NCBI GenBank assembly: GCA_000526255.1
Contig: JAFS01000001.1
Coordinates: forward strand, 930,001 to 994,000
DNA length: 64,000 nt
Direction of reading: 5' to 3'
Source of the DNA: Verrucomicrobia bacterium LP2A
GTDB lineage: Bacteria; Verrucomicrobiota; Verrucomicrobiia; Methylacidiphilales; Methylacidiphilaceae
Shown: piece by piece, positions 1 to 8,081 of the stretch
Layout of the letters: the number at the start of each line of letters is the position of its first letter
How positions within the stretch are numbered: position 1 is the first letter of the stretch
Translations under genes and position numbers: made by a program
Notes under the pieces: generated by a model
The model's input: only the letters and a program-made list of their open reading frames with translations
The model's database searches: none
Told to the model about the DNA's origin: nothing

Positions 1-83
1 TGCAGGTCGACGGCCATAGCAAGGTCGTCCTCTACCAAGGGGCGAATCAGCCGCAGGCGCCGCAACCCGCATCGAATCGATAA
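1..83 (+). CDS. C-terminal tail of an upstream gene (partial, unidentified)
   Basis: Reading from base 3, an open frame gives 26 residues ending at a TAA at 81-83. The tail is rich in Gln, Pro and Ala near its end. The gene start lies outside the window, so the product cannot be identified. It is followed 15 bases later by the glycosyltransferase gene on the same strand, which suggests that the two are co-transcribed. That this frame is the coding one is an inference from its position and its lack of stops over only 80 bases. Confidence 0.35.
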   Translation, partial: QVDGHSKVVLYQGANQPQAPQPASNR

Positions 84-98
84 CCGAGCGCACCCCCC

Positions 99-1301
99 AT
101 GTTTCGTCGACGAGTCCTCATCCTTTCCACGAGCGCCGGCACGGGGCATCTGCGTGCCGCCGAGGCGCTCGGGAAGGTCTTCCGCCAGCAGCCGGAAACC
201 GAAGAGGTCCTGACCGTCGACGCCCTCAAGTTCACCAACAAGATCTTCCGCGACTTCTATTCAAGCCTCTACATCCAACTGGTAGAGAAGGCGCCCGCCT
301 TCCTCGGCTGGTGGTACAAGATGACCGACGAGCCGTGGAAGACCGACCGGATGCGCCTCATGCTCGATCGGCTCAATACGGGGCCCTTGGTCGAGTTCAT
401 TGAAAGCTATGCTCCGGACATCACCGTCTGCACCCACTTCCTTCCTGCGGAGCTGATCTCCCACTTGATCTCCCAGGCCGGATTGCGCACGCGCCTATCG
501 ATCGTCGTGACCGACTTCCACTTCCATGCCATGTGGCTCTGCCGCCTCTTCCACCGCTATTTCGTCGCCACTGAGGAGACGCGCGTCCATTTGAGCCGCC
601 TGGGCCTGCCGGAAGAGCGGATCACCGTCAGCGGGATCCCGATCGATCCCGTGTTTTCCCAACCCCTCAGCCGCTCCGAGGCGCGCCGGGCCTTGGGGCT
701 CGACCCCGACCTCCCACTTCTCCTGGTCTCCGCCGGGGCCCTCGGCGTCGGACCGGCCGAGGTGGTCGTCGACTCCCTGCGAGGTCTCTCCACACCCGTG
801 CAAATCGTCGTGATCTGCGGCAAGAATCCGCCCCTTCACGAGCGCCTCGCGCAAACAAGACGCGATTGGAGGAACTCCTCTCCCTTGAAAGTACTCGGCT
901 TCACCCACGAGATGCACCGGTGGATGGCCGCCGCCGACCTCCTGATCGGCAAGCCCGGAGGGCTCACCGCCTCCGAATCGATGGCCAAAGGGCTTCCGAT
1001 GGTCGTGGTGGCTCCGATCCCGGGTCAGGAAGAGCTCAACAGCGATTATCTCCTCGAGCAGCGGGCGGCCATCAAATGCCACGAGTTCACGACGCTCGCC
1101 TACAAGGTCGACTCCCTCCTTTGCGATCCCTCGCGCTTGCAGGCGATGCGTACAGCAGCTCGGGACGCGGCCCGCCCGAACGCGGCACAGATCATCGTCC
1201 GCCGCCTGCTCGAAGACGAAGCCAAGGAGCCAGAACCCGTTTGGATCAGTCGCAAACAAAAGCAGCAGATCGCCCAGGTAGCCAAGGGAGTGAAGCTCTA
1301 G
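99..1301 (+). CDS. GT28-type glycosyltransferase (MGDG synthase/UgtP-like)
   Basis: This 400-residue protein resembles processive diacylglycerol glycosyltransferases (MGDG synthase/UgtP), which transfer a sugar from a nucleotide sugar to a membrane lipid. The N-terminus has the family signature STSAGTGHLRAAEAL (around residues 10-24), the loop that holds the lipid acceptor in MGDG synthases. The C-terminal half has a GT-B nucleotide-sugar site with LIGKPGGLTASESMAKGLPMV (in two pieces, around residues 286-306), typical of MurG/UgtP folds. No signal peptide or transmembrane helix is visible, so it is probably a peripheral inner-face membrane enzyme. The ATG at 99 places the signature loop at the expected distance. 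The GH1 gene follows after 23 bases. The exact sugar and lipid cannot be read from the sequence. Confidence 0.8.
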   Translation: MFRRRVLILSTSAGTGHLRAAEALGKVFRQQPETEEVLTVDALKFTNKIFRDFYSSLYIQLVEKAPAFLGWWYKMTDEPWKTDRMRLMLDRLNTGPLVEFIESYAPDITVCTHFLPAELISHLISQAGLRTRLSIVVTDFHFHAMWLCRLFHRYFVATEETRVHLSRLGLPEERITVSGIPIDPVFSQPLSRSEARRALGLDPDLPLLLVSAGALGVGPAEVVVDSLRGLSTPVQIVVICGKNPPLHERLAQTRRDWRNSSPLKVLGFTHEMHRWMAAADLLIGKPGGLTASESMAKGLPMVVVAPIPGQEELNSDYLLEQRAAIKCHEFTTLAYKVDSLLCDPSRLQAMRTAARDAARPNAAQIIVRRLLEDEAKEPEPVWISRKQKQQIAQVAKGVKL

Positions 1302-1324
1302 CGAAGAACCTTGGCCTCCCGGGA

Positions 1325-2890
1325 ATGGCTTCTCGGGCCTCCCTCCCTCCCGCCGCCACGCCCTTGCCCCAATTCCTTTGGGGAGTCGCGACCTCCGGCT
1401 ATCAGCACGAGGGAGGCATCAACGGACCGGGAGAACCCCTCAACAATTGGGCTTGGGCCGAACGGGACCGGCTGGTCGAGGCCTCCGGCCGCGCAAGCAA
1501 TTTCTGGGAGCTCGCCGAAGCCGACCTGGAGAGGGCGGCCCGGCTGGGACTCAATGCCTTTCGCCTTGAGCTCTCCTGGAGCCGGATCCAGCCGATCCGC
1601 ACCCTTCCCGACCCGGACACGGGCGCTCCCCCGCCTCCCTTCGATTCCGAAGCTCTCGAGCGGTACGCCGCGATCCTGGCCCACTGCCGCCTCCACGGAC
1701 TCGAGCCGATCGTCACCCTCCACCATTTTACCCATCCCGCCTGGCTGGGCCTGGACGCCTGGCTGCGCACGGAGACGATCGACCACTACATCACCTACGT
1801 CCGCGAAGCCGTCCGAACCCTCCTCGCGCTGCTTGCGCAAAGGCACGGTGTCCTCCCGCCCCGCGTCTACCTTACGACCAACGAGCCTAACATGCTGGCC
1901 GCCTGCCACTACCTCTATGGCTATTTTCCCACGGGCCCGACGCGGGGAATCCATCCGACGGCCAAGGTACTGATGCATCTGCTGGAGGCTCACATCCGCG
2001 CCTACCGCGTCATCCACGACCTCTACCAAGACACCCCGGTCCGCCCGCTGGTCGGATTCAACAACTACGCCAATAACCTCTACTGGCTCGATCAGGCATG
2101 GCTCGACCTCCTCCACTGCCGCCACCGCGGGATTCCCAAGCAGAAGATTTTTTCTCACCTCTGGGAAAATGCCCGCCGCCTCGACCAGGAGTTTGGACGC
2201 GCCCGCTTCCCCACGCTTTCCCTCAGCCGAAGAGTCCTCGGCAGTGCCATCAAGACGGTGCAGCACTTCCTGGCGTACGCCTACTCCCTGGGGGATACCT
2301 GGGACCGGCTGGTCGAAGCTATCTATTCCGCCCCGACTCGGCCGCTCGATTACGTCGCCTTCGACTACTACGACCCCTTCGTCGAGCACGCCTTTCGCTG
2401 GCCCCACTGGCGCGACGAGCTCCCGCGCCAGAACAAGGCGTTCCACGAATGGGTCTTGGAAGGCTTCACGAGCAAATGGTGGGACTGGCACATGCTTCCC
2501 GAGGGGCTCGCCTTCGTCATCCAACAGCTCCGCCGCTTCGGGCTTCCCCTGCTCATCGCTGAAAACGGGATTGCCTACCGCGGCAACACCTCTGGCACCC
2601 TGGAAGACCGGGCGGATGCGGTCCGGCGGACCGACTACATTCGCGCCCACGTCCAGATGGTGACCCGCCTTTGGGAAGAGGGAGCGCCCCTCTTCGGCTA
2701 CCTCTACTGGTCCCTCGTCGACAACTACGAGTGGGGCAGCTATGCTCCCCGCTTCGGACTCTACTCGACGGGCGCCCCGGACTCTTGGGAGCGCAAGGAG
2801 AGCGGACTCGCCGGGGAAACTCCCGCGCAAGCCTATGCCGAAGAAGTGGCCCGCGCCCGTGAGCGCATGAGCCAAAGAGCCCACGCATGA
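1325..2890 (+). CDS. Glycoside hydrolase family 1 (beta-glucosidase-like)
   Basis: This 521-residue protein hydrolyses beta-linked glycosides by the retaining GH1 mechanism. The acid/base glutamate is E187 in the motif TTNEPNM, and the nucleophile is E413 in LLIAENGIAY. The N-terminal FLWGVATSGYQHEGG and the C-terminal YLYWSLVDNYEWG are further GH1 hallmarks. The open frame extends upstream to 866, but that part overlaps the glycosyltransferase gene and does not look like GH1, so I take the ATG at 1325, 23 bases after the preceding stop. No signal peptide is seen, so a cytoplasmic location is likely. Its pairing with a lipid glycosyltransferase may mean that it trims a related glycoside, which is speculation. 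The stop overlaps the next start (ATGA). Confidence 0.9.
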   Translation: MASRASLPPAATPLPQFLWGVATSGYQHEGGINGPGEPLNNWAWAERDRLVEASGRASNFWELAEADLERAARLGLNAFRLELSWSRIQPIRTLPDPDTGAPPPPFDSEALERYAAILAHCRLHGLEPIVTLHHFTHPAWLGLDAWLRTETIDHYITYVREAVRTLLALLAQRHGVLPPRVYLTTNEPNMLAACHYLYGYFPTGPTRGIHPTAKVLMHLLEAHIRAYRVIHDLYQDTPVRPLVGFNNYANNLYWLDQAWLDLLHCRHRGIPKQKIFSHLWENARRLDQEFGRARFPTLSLSRRVLGSAIKTVQHFLAYAYSLGDTWDRLVEAIYSAPTRPLDYVAFDYYDPFVEHAFRWPHWRDELPRQNKAFHEWVLEGFTSKWWDWHMLPEGLAFVIQQLRRFGLPLLIAENGIAYRGNTSGTLEDRADAVRRTDYIRAHVQMVTRLWEEGAPLFGYLYWSLVDNYEWGSYAPRFGLYSTGAPDSWERKESGLAGETPAQAYAEEVARARERMSQRAHA

Positions 2891-3528
2891 ATCCTGACCT
2901 GCAAACCTTCACTGGCGGCCCTCTCCAGACCAATGCCTACCTCTTTCCCGGCGAGGACGGCTGGATCTGCGTCGACGCGCCGCAAGGCATCGCTGCCTTT
3001 TTGCGTGAAAGGGAGCTGCGCGTCGAAACCCTCCTCCTGACCCATGGCCACTTCGACCATGTCTGGGATGCGGCCGAGCTCGTTTCCGAATTCGGAGCCG
3101 TCGCCTATGCCCATCCGGCCGACTTCCCCCTCCTCTACCATCCCATCCGGCCGCGAAACTATGGCATCTCGGGAGAGTATGCCCCTCTCCGGCAGGTAAC
3201 CCCGCTCCCCCTCTCCCCGCATGGCTCTATCCGCTGGGGCTGCAGCGGACGCGAGTTCGTCCTCTTCCACATTCCCGGCCACTGCCCCGGGAGCGTCGCC
3301 TACTACGAGCCCCGCGCCTCCCGCACCTTTGGCGGCGACATCCTCTTCGCCGGCGGCGTCGGCCGTTGGGATCTGCCCGGAGGCTCCCGCAAGGAGCTGA
3401 TCGAGGGCATCCGCCGCTACCTCCTCCCCCTCCCCGCGGAAACCATGGTCTATCCCGGCCATGGCCGCCCGACCACCATCGGGGCCGAGCGCGCGACCAA
3501 TCCCTTCCTGCAAGGAGAAGCAGAGTGA
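2887..3528 (+). CDS. MBL-fold metallohydrolase (glyoxalase II-like)
   Basis: This 213-residue protein has a metallo-beta-lactamase fold with the metal-binding motif THGHFDHVWD near residue 55, a second histidine in IPGHCPGS, and a late histidine in YPGHGRPT. These match the short glyoxalase II-like hydrolases that bind two zinc or iron ions. The true substrate cannot be told from sequence; thioesters such as S-lactoylglutathione, or persulfides, are options. The start codon overlaps the GH1 stop by four bases, so translation is probably coupled. Its stop codon lies inside the 10-bp repeat at 3525-3534, where a foreign insert begins. It may once have been directly followed by fabI. Confidence 0.85.
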   Translation: MNPDLQTFTGGPLQTNAYLFPGEDGWICVDAPQGIAAFLRERELRVETLLLTHGHFDHVWDAAELVSEFGAVAYAHPADFPLLYHPIRPRNYGISGEYAPLRQVTPLPLSPHGSIRWGCSGREFVLFHIPGHCPGSVAYYEPRASRTFGGDILFAGGVGRWDLPGGSRKELIEGIRRYLLPLPAETMVYPGHGRPTTIGAERATNPFLQGEAE

Positions 3529-3534
3529 ATAGGA
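3525..3534. repeat. Left copy of 10-bp direct repeat flanking the insert
   Basis: The sequence GTGAATAGGA occurs here and again at 5051-5060. The two copies bracket a 1.5 kb segment holding a transposase relic and two genes that look foreign to the operon. The left copy contains the stop codon of the MBL gene, and the right copy ends in the A of the fabI start codon. Such a repeat is what a target-site duplication or a recombination scar would leave. Chance identity over 10 bases cannot be excluded. Confidence 0.5.
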
Positions 3535-3633
3535 GGAGCCGGGCGAGCGACGAAGTCCCCATCCCGGGCGTCTTGAACAACCGCCCTCGCAATCGGATGA
3601 TGTGGGTGAGGTCGAGAACAAGAGGATGAGGCG

Positions 3634-3831
3634 ATGATCCGCGGCCTGTTCACGGAAGAGGAGCGCGAAGCAAAGCGGGACAAGATCGGCGATGCGCGGG
3701 GCAGTCCGATGGTCGACGCCAGCATCGTGCTGGTTCCGAAGCAGACGTTGAGCAAGGATGAGAAGGTCGTCGTTCCGCAGGACGCCACGCCCGCCGGCTG
3801 CTCGCTCTCCACGGGGTATGATGCACGATAG
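3634..3831 (+). pseudogene. Relic of an IS5-family transposase (internally deleted)
   Basis: The 65-residue frame begins like IS5-type transposases (LFTEEEREAKRDKIGD) and then jumps to what resembles a much later segment of the same family (MVDASIVLVPKQTLSKDEK, compare the usual DASIVPVP-KQRN-REEN stretch that carries a catalytic Asp). Most of the DDE domain between and after these blocks is missing. I therefore read it as a dead remnant with a large internal deletion. The family match is from memory of IS5 transposases and has not been searched. No clear terminal inverted repeats were recognised. It overlaps the start of the next gene by 14 bases. Confidence 0.5.
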
Positions 3832-4405
3832 GCTTCCATTGTTGACCTTTCCCGATGCGGCAGCCTTCGAGGCCTGGCTGACCGATCAGTCTGACGACGC
3901 GGTCGGGGCTTGGCTCAGGTTCGCCAAGAAAGGCGCGCCGGAACGGACCCTCAGCAAATCCGACGCCATTGATTGCGCCCTTTGCCATGGATGGGTGGAT
4001 GGCCAGCTCGGTCGAGTGGACACCTACTACTTCAAGACACGCTTCACGCCGCGACGGCCCAACAGCCCCTGGTCGCAAAGGAACTGCGAACGCGTCGAGC
4101 GGCTTCTAGTCGCCGGCCGCATGAAACCCAAAGGCCAAGCGGAGATCCATCGGGCGAAGGCCGATGGGCGCTGGGCCGCCGCATACCCGCCCCAATCACA
4201 GGCCACGTCGGACGACGATCTGAAGGCCGCCCTCGATGCCGAACCGCGCGCCCGCGCGTTGTTTGACGCGCTGGACCGAGCCAATCGGTATTCCGTACTC
4301 TATCGCGTGCATCAAGCGAAGACCTCGGAAAAACGCGCCACAAAAATTGCTGAACTGGTCGCAAAGCTCGCTCGCGGAGAAACCGTTCATCCCCGGCGCG
4401 GCTAA
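3818..4405 (+). CDS. YdeI/OmpD-associated family protein
   Basis: This 195-residue protein matches the YdeI/OmpD-associated family, with LRFAKKGAPERTLSKSDAID followed by ALCHGWVDGQLGR, then the FTPRRPNSPWSQRN block and a basic C-terminal half. Members are small cytoplasmic proteins of poorly known function; some are linked to peptide or bacteriocin tolerance. The ATG at 3818 is used because the family core starts a few residues later (RLPLLTFPDAAAFEAWL); a second ATG follows at once at 3821. It lies in the insert between the MBL gene and fabI, directly after a transposase relic, which suggests horizontal acquisition. Confidence 0.75.
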   Translation: MMHDRLPLLTFPDAAAFEAWLTDQSDDAVGAWLRFAKKGAPERTLSKSDAIDCALCHGWVDGQLGRVDTYYFKTRFTPRRPNSPWSQRNCERVERLLVAGRMKPKGQAEIHRAKADGRWAAAYPPQSQATSDDDLKAALDAEPRARALFDALDRANRYSVLYRVHQAKTSEKRATKIAELVAKLARGETVHPRRG

Positions 4406-4412
4406 AAAGCCC

Positions 4413-4934
4413 ATGACGAGCTACGTTGCCTTGCTGCGGGCGGTGAATGTCGGAGGCACGGGCAAGCTGCCGATGACCGAGTTGCGCACCATCTGCGAGA
4501 ACTGCGGTTTCCAGGACGTCCGCACCTATATCGCCAGCGGCAATGTGGTCTTCAAGGCCGACCTGGGCGAGACGGTGGTCCAGGCTAAGCTGGAAGCTCA
4601 GTTGCGCGGCTATGCAGGCAGGCCCGTAGGGGTCGCTGTCCGAACCGGCCCCGAGATGGCGGCCGTTCTCGCGGCCAATCCGTTCCGTGAGGCCGCGCCT
4701 AACCGGGTCGTGGCTATATTCCTGAAGGAACCGCCGCCTGCGGACCTGCTCGACAAGGTTACAGGTCTGGCCTGCGAGGAAATCGCCATCGGCGTGCGAG
4801 AGGTTTACGTCCATTATCCCGGCGGTCAGGCGGACACGAGGCTCAAGATACCCGCCGCAAGTTCCGGGACCGCGCGTAACATGAACACCGTAGCCAAACT
4901 TGTCGAACGGATGTTGGCGGCGACATCGGGATGA
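4413..4934 (+). CDS. DUF1697 family protein
   Basis: This 173-residue protein has the DUF1697 start YVALLRAVNVGGTGKLPMTEL and the following block FQDVRTYIASGNVVF. The family is widespread and its function is not known. It is cytoplasmic, with no signal or membrane segments. The ATG at 4413 sits 7 bases after the YdeI-like stop, so the two form a small unit within the inserted segment. The longer open frame upstream is rejected because it overlaps the YdeI-like gene. About 125 bases without a recognisable gene separate it from fabI. Confidence 0.8.
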   Translation: MTSYVALLRAVNVGGTGKLPMTELRTICENCGFQDVRTYIASGNVVFKADLGETVVQAKLEAQLRGYAGRPVGVAVRTGPEMAAVLAANPFREAAPNRVVAIFLKEPPPADLLDKVTGLACEEIAIGVREVYVHYPGGQADTRLKIPAASSGTARNMNTVAKLVERMLAATSG

Positions 4935-5050
4935 CCACGCTGTCGACCGCATCCATGCGGTCGCTCTCGACCGCCCTGATTCGCAGGACCATGCCCTCTC
5001 CTCTGGAACCACCACAAAAGAACGTGACTTTTGGGGAAGCGCGGGCTTCT

Positions 5051-5060
5051 GTGAATAGGA
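5051..5060. repeat. Right copy of 10-bp direct repeat flanking the insert
   Basis: GTGAATAGGA is identical to 3525-3534. Its final A is the first base of the fabI start codon at 5060. If the segment between the two copies were removed, the MBL stop and the fabI start would lie 6 bases apart, a normal operon junction. Confidence 0.5.
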
Positions 5061-5836
5061 TGAACAAGGGATTCCTCGAAGGAAAAACCGCGCTCGTCTT
5101 CGGGGTCGCCAACAAGCGAAGCCTCGCCTGGGCGATCGCACAAGCCTGGAGCTCCGAGGGAGCCTCGCTCGTCCTCGGCTATCAAGGCGAACGGCTGCGC
5201 GAAAACGCCGAAGAGCTCGCCCGGTCTCTGCCCAAGCTGGGGAAGGCGATCGGCTGCAATGTCGGCGAGGATGCAGAGCTCGATACTTTTTTTGCCGAGG
5301 TCGCCCGCGAGGCGCCCACCGTCGACCTGGTGCTCCACAGCGTCGCCTTTGCCCCGAAGGAGGCGCTCGACCACGAGCTTTCCGAGGTCAAGCGGGACGA
5401 TTTCCTCGTGAGCTTCGACATCAGCGTCTATTCGTTCCTGGCGATCGCCCGGCGCGCCAAGCCGCTGATGACCCGGGGCGGGCTTCTTCTGACCCTCACC
5501 TACTACGGCTCGGAAAAGGTGACCCCGCAATACCACATCATGGGAACCGCCAAGGCGGCTTTGGAAGCCTCGGTCCGCTACCTGGCCTACGAGCTCGGCC
5601 CCCGGGGGATCCGGGTCAACGCGCTGAGCCCGGGGCCGGTCAATACCCTTGCGGCCCGCGGCATCCCCGGCTTCGTCCAGATACTCAAGCATCACCAGGA
5701 GAAGGCCCCCTTGCGGAAGCTCGTCGAGCCGGCGGAAGTGGGTGCGGCAGCCGCCTTTCTCGCCAGCGAGGGCGGCTCCGCCATCACGGGGCAGACGATC
5801 TATCTCGACGGCGGCTATTCGATCCTGGGTGCATAG
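5060..5836 (+). CDS. fabI: Enoyl-[acyl-carrier-protein] reductase (NADH)
   Basis: This 258-residue short-chain dehydrogenase carries out the last reduction of each fatty-acid elongation cycle, using NADH to reduce enoyl-ACP. FabI features are the modified dinucleotide loop GVANKRSLAWAIA near residue 15 and the catalytic Y-x6-K arrangement in PQYHIMGTAKAALEASVRYLA. The C-terminal GQTIYLDGGYSILG is typical. The frame is open further upstream, but the ATG at 5060 fits the family start MNKGFLEGKTALV. The start codon is partly inside the 10-bp repeat that flanks the upstream insert, so the promoter or leader of this essential gene may have been altered by the insertion. The HAD gene follows after 21 bases. 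Confidence 0.93.
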   Translation: MNKGFLEGKTALVFGVANKRSLAWAIAQAWSSEGASLVLGYQGERLRENAEELARSLPKLGKAIGCNVGEDAELDTFFAEVAREAPTVDLVLHSVAFAPKEALDHELSEVKRDDFLVSFDISVYSFLAIARRAKPLMTRGGLLLTLTYYGSEKVTPQYHIMGTAKAALEASVRYLAYELGPRGIRVNALSPGPVNTLAARGIPGFVQILKHHQEKAPLRKLVEPAEVGAAAAFLASEGGSAITGQTIYLDGGYSILGA

Positions 5837-5857
5837 CCAGCAGGTTCGCCTCGGAAG

Positions 5858-6550
5858 ATGACCCCCCATCGCATCATTCTTTGGGATATCGACGGCACCC
5901 TCCTCCACAGCGGAGGCGCTGGGGAAGCGGCGATCATCCGCACCGCCCGGGCCCTCTACGGAAAGGAGCTCGCCCTGCAGGAGATCGACTACAGGGGACG
6001 GACCGACTTGCTGATCGTCCGGCAGATCTTTACGCGGTTCGGGATCTCCTGGTCCGAAGAGAGCGTCGCCCAGTTCCGCAACACCTATCTCGACTATCTG
6101 AGGGAGGAGATCTCGCACGCCTCCGGCCATCTCTTTCCCGGGGTGGAGCGGATGCTCTCGTCGATCGCGGAGATTTCCGGATGGCAGCAGGGTCTGCTTA
6201 CGGGGAACTTCGAGAGCGGAGCCAGGATCAAGCTCGATCACTTCGGGCTGGGACGCTTCTTTGGCTTCGGCGCCTTTGGTGACCGGTGGGAGTGCCGGAA
6301 TGAAGTGGCGCGCGCAGCCTTCGACCTTGTCCGGGAGCGTTGGGGGGAGAGCCTCTCGGCCCAACAGATCTTCCTGATCGGCGACACTCCGCACGACGTG
6401 CTGTGCGCCCAGGCGATCGGCGCCTATTCCATCGCTGTGGCCACCGGGGGCTACTCCCTGTCAGATCTCGCCGGCTACCGCCCTACCCTGCTCTTGCCAG
6501 ACCTGGAGCAGTTCGGACCAGTTCTCTCCCTCGTGAAAGGCCACGGCTGA
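5858..6550 (+). CDS. HAD-superfamily phosphatase (phosphoglycolate phosphatase-like)
   Basis: This 230-residue protein has the HAD motif I DIDGTLLHSGGAG near residue 10, motif II around LLTGNF, and motif IV IGDTPHDVLCAQAIG, in the order seen in phosphoglycolate phosphatase/beta-phosphoglucomutase-like enzymes. It likely removes phosphate from a small metabolite in the cytoplasm. Methanotrophs of this group fix CO2 by the Calvin cycle and need a phosphoglycolate phosphatase, so that role is possible but not shown. It lies between fabI and a flavoprotein reductase on the same strand. Confidence 0.8.
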   Translation: MTPHRIILWDIDGTLLHSGGAGEAAIIRTARALYGKELALQEIDYRGRTDLLIVRQIFTRFGISWSEESVAQFRNTYLDYLREEISHASGHLFPGVERMLSSIAEISGWQQGLLTGNFESGARIKLDHFGLGRFFGFGAFGDRWECRNEVARAAFDLVRERWGESLSAQQIFLIGDTPHDVLCAQAIGAYSIAVATGGYSLSDLAGYRPTLLLPDLEQFGPVLSLVKGHG

Positions 6551-6620
6551 ACGGATCCCGCATCGGGACGCAACGGACGCAGCGGAGGAGCCGCAGAAGC
6601 GAAAGTGGTGAGAGGAACAG

Positions 6621-8081
6621 ATGGACCCGCTCTTTGACGTCGCCGTGATCGGCGGGGGAAGTGCTGGGTTTGCCGCGGCAAGGACGGCGGCGGCCTTCGG
6701 AGCGCGCACGGCGCTCATCGATGGTTCGGAGCGGCTGGGCGGGCTTTGCATCCTGGCGGGCTGCATGCCGACCAAGGCCCTCCTCGAAGCCAGCCGACGC
6801 TGGCACGCCATCGGGGAGGCCGAGCTTTTCGGCCTGGAGGCGCAGGCCATCCGAGCCGACTTTCCCGCGATCCTGGCCCGGACCCAGCGGCTCGTCTCGG
6901 AGTTCGCGGCCGACCGGCAGAAGGATCTCACCGAAGGAAAGTTCCAGCTCATCCGCGCTCACGCCGCGTTCCTCAACCCCCATCAGGTCGAGCTCACCTA
7001 CCACGATGGGCAAAAGAGCATTCTGCGCGCCAAGGCCTTCGTGGTCGCCACGGGATCGCGGATCAGCCATCCTCCCCTGCCCGAGCTCCGGGAGATCGGC
7101 TTCTGGGACAGCAACACCGTCCTCGAACAAAAAGAGCTCCCGGAAAGCCTGATCGTCCTGGGTGGAGGGCCGGTCGCGGTCGAGTATGCGCAGTTTTTCG
7201 CGAGGCTCGGCGTCGGCGTCCGTCTCGTGCAACGGGGAGCCCACCTGCTGAAACGGTTTGACTCCGATCTCGCCCTCGTCCTGGAGGAGTCGTTTCGGGA
7301 AGAGGGGATCGAGCTCTGGACAAGCTCCTCACTCGTTTCCGCGGACTGGTGCGGAGAGCAGAAGCGGCTCCGCCTCGTCCAGCGGGGAGCCGTCCAGGAC
7401 CTGGCGGCCCGCGAGATCTTCCTGGCCACGGGACGCACGCCGGCTCTGGAGGGGCTGCACCTTCCCGCCGCGGGGATCGAGGCCCACCCGAGGGCTCCCG
7501 CGGTCGATTCCGAGATGCGGACGCGCGCACCCCACATCTTTGCGGCAGGAGACGTCGTCGGCATCGAGGAGGTCGTCCACATCGCCGTCCTCCAAGGAGA
7601 GGCGGCCGGGGAGAACGCCGCCCGAGAGGCGACGGGGGTCGGCGGACCCTTCCGCAGCCTCGACTATCGGCTCACGATGGAAATCGTCTTCACCGAGCCC
7701 CAGGTGGCCCGGCTCGGCCTGACCGAGGCGGGGGCGCGCCTGGCCGGACGGCCGCTGCTCGTCGCCCGGTATCCCTTCGCCGACCACGGCAAATCCCTCC
7801 TCATGGGAGCCACGAAGGGTTTCGTCAAGCTGCTCGCCGACCCGGAGAGCGGGGAGCTCCTGGGCGCCGGCATCGTGGGTCCAGAAGCCTCCGAGCTCGT
7901 CCACGAGCTCGTCGCCCTCCTCTCGGTCCGCGCCACGGCGGGCGATCTGGCCCGGCTGCCCCACTACCATCCGACCCTTTCTGAAATCCTGACCTATCCG
8001 GCGGAAGAGATCGACCGGCAGGTCGCTCGTTCCCGGCGGCCCGGCTCTTCCCCGTTGCATCCGAAGCCTCTCGACCCATGA
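6621..8081 (+). CDS. Class I pyridine nucleotide-disulfide oxidoreductase (MerA/Lpd-like)
   Basis: This 486-residue flavoprotein has an N-terminal FAD site (GGGSAGFAAARTAAAFG), a redox-active disulfide in GGLCILAGCMPTKALLE (C-x4-C), a second GGGPVAVEYAQ NAD(P)H site around residue 180, and the C-terminal dimerisation domain with HYHPTLSEIL. The catalytic His-Glu pair appears as HYHPTLSE, close to the HAHPTLSE of dihydrolipoamide dehydrogenases. It lacks the N-terminal HMA domain and the C-terminal Cys pair of a true mercuric reductase. No lipoyl-complex genes are nearby, so the disulfide substrate is unknown. An AGAGG ribosome site precedes the ATG at 6621. Its stop overlaps the cysS start. 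Confidence 0.82.
   Translation: MDPLFDVAVIGGGSAGFAAARTAAAFGARTALIDGSERLGGLCILAGCMPTKALLEASRRWHAIGEAELFGLEAQAIRADFPAILARTQRLVSEFAADRQKDLTEGKFQLIRAHAAFLNPHQVELTYHDGQKSILRAKAFVVATGSRISHPPLPELREIGFWDSNTVLEQKELPESLIVLGGGPVAVEYAQFFARLGVGVRLVQRGAHLLKRFDSDLALVLEESFREEGIELWTSSSLVSADWCGEQKRLRLVQRGAVQDLAAREIFLATGRTPALEGLHLPAAGIEAHPRAPAVDSEMRTRAPHIFAAGDVVGIEEVVHIAVLQGEAAGENAAREATGVGGPFRSLDYRLTMEIVFTEPQVARLGLTEAGARLAGRPLLVARYPFADHGKSLLMGATKGFVKLLADPESGELLGAGIVGPEASELVHELVALLSVRATAGDLARLPHYHPTLSEILTYPAEEIDRQVARSRRPGSSPLHPKPLDP

Noticed and set aside
866-1324. N-terminal extension of the GH1 frame, open from 866
   Set aside because: It overlaps the glycosyltransferase gene, has Arg/Pro-rich shadow composition and no GH1 similarity before the ATG at 1325.
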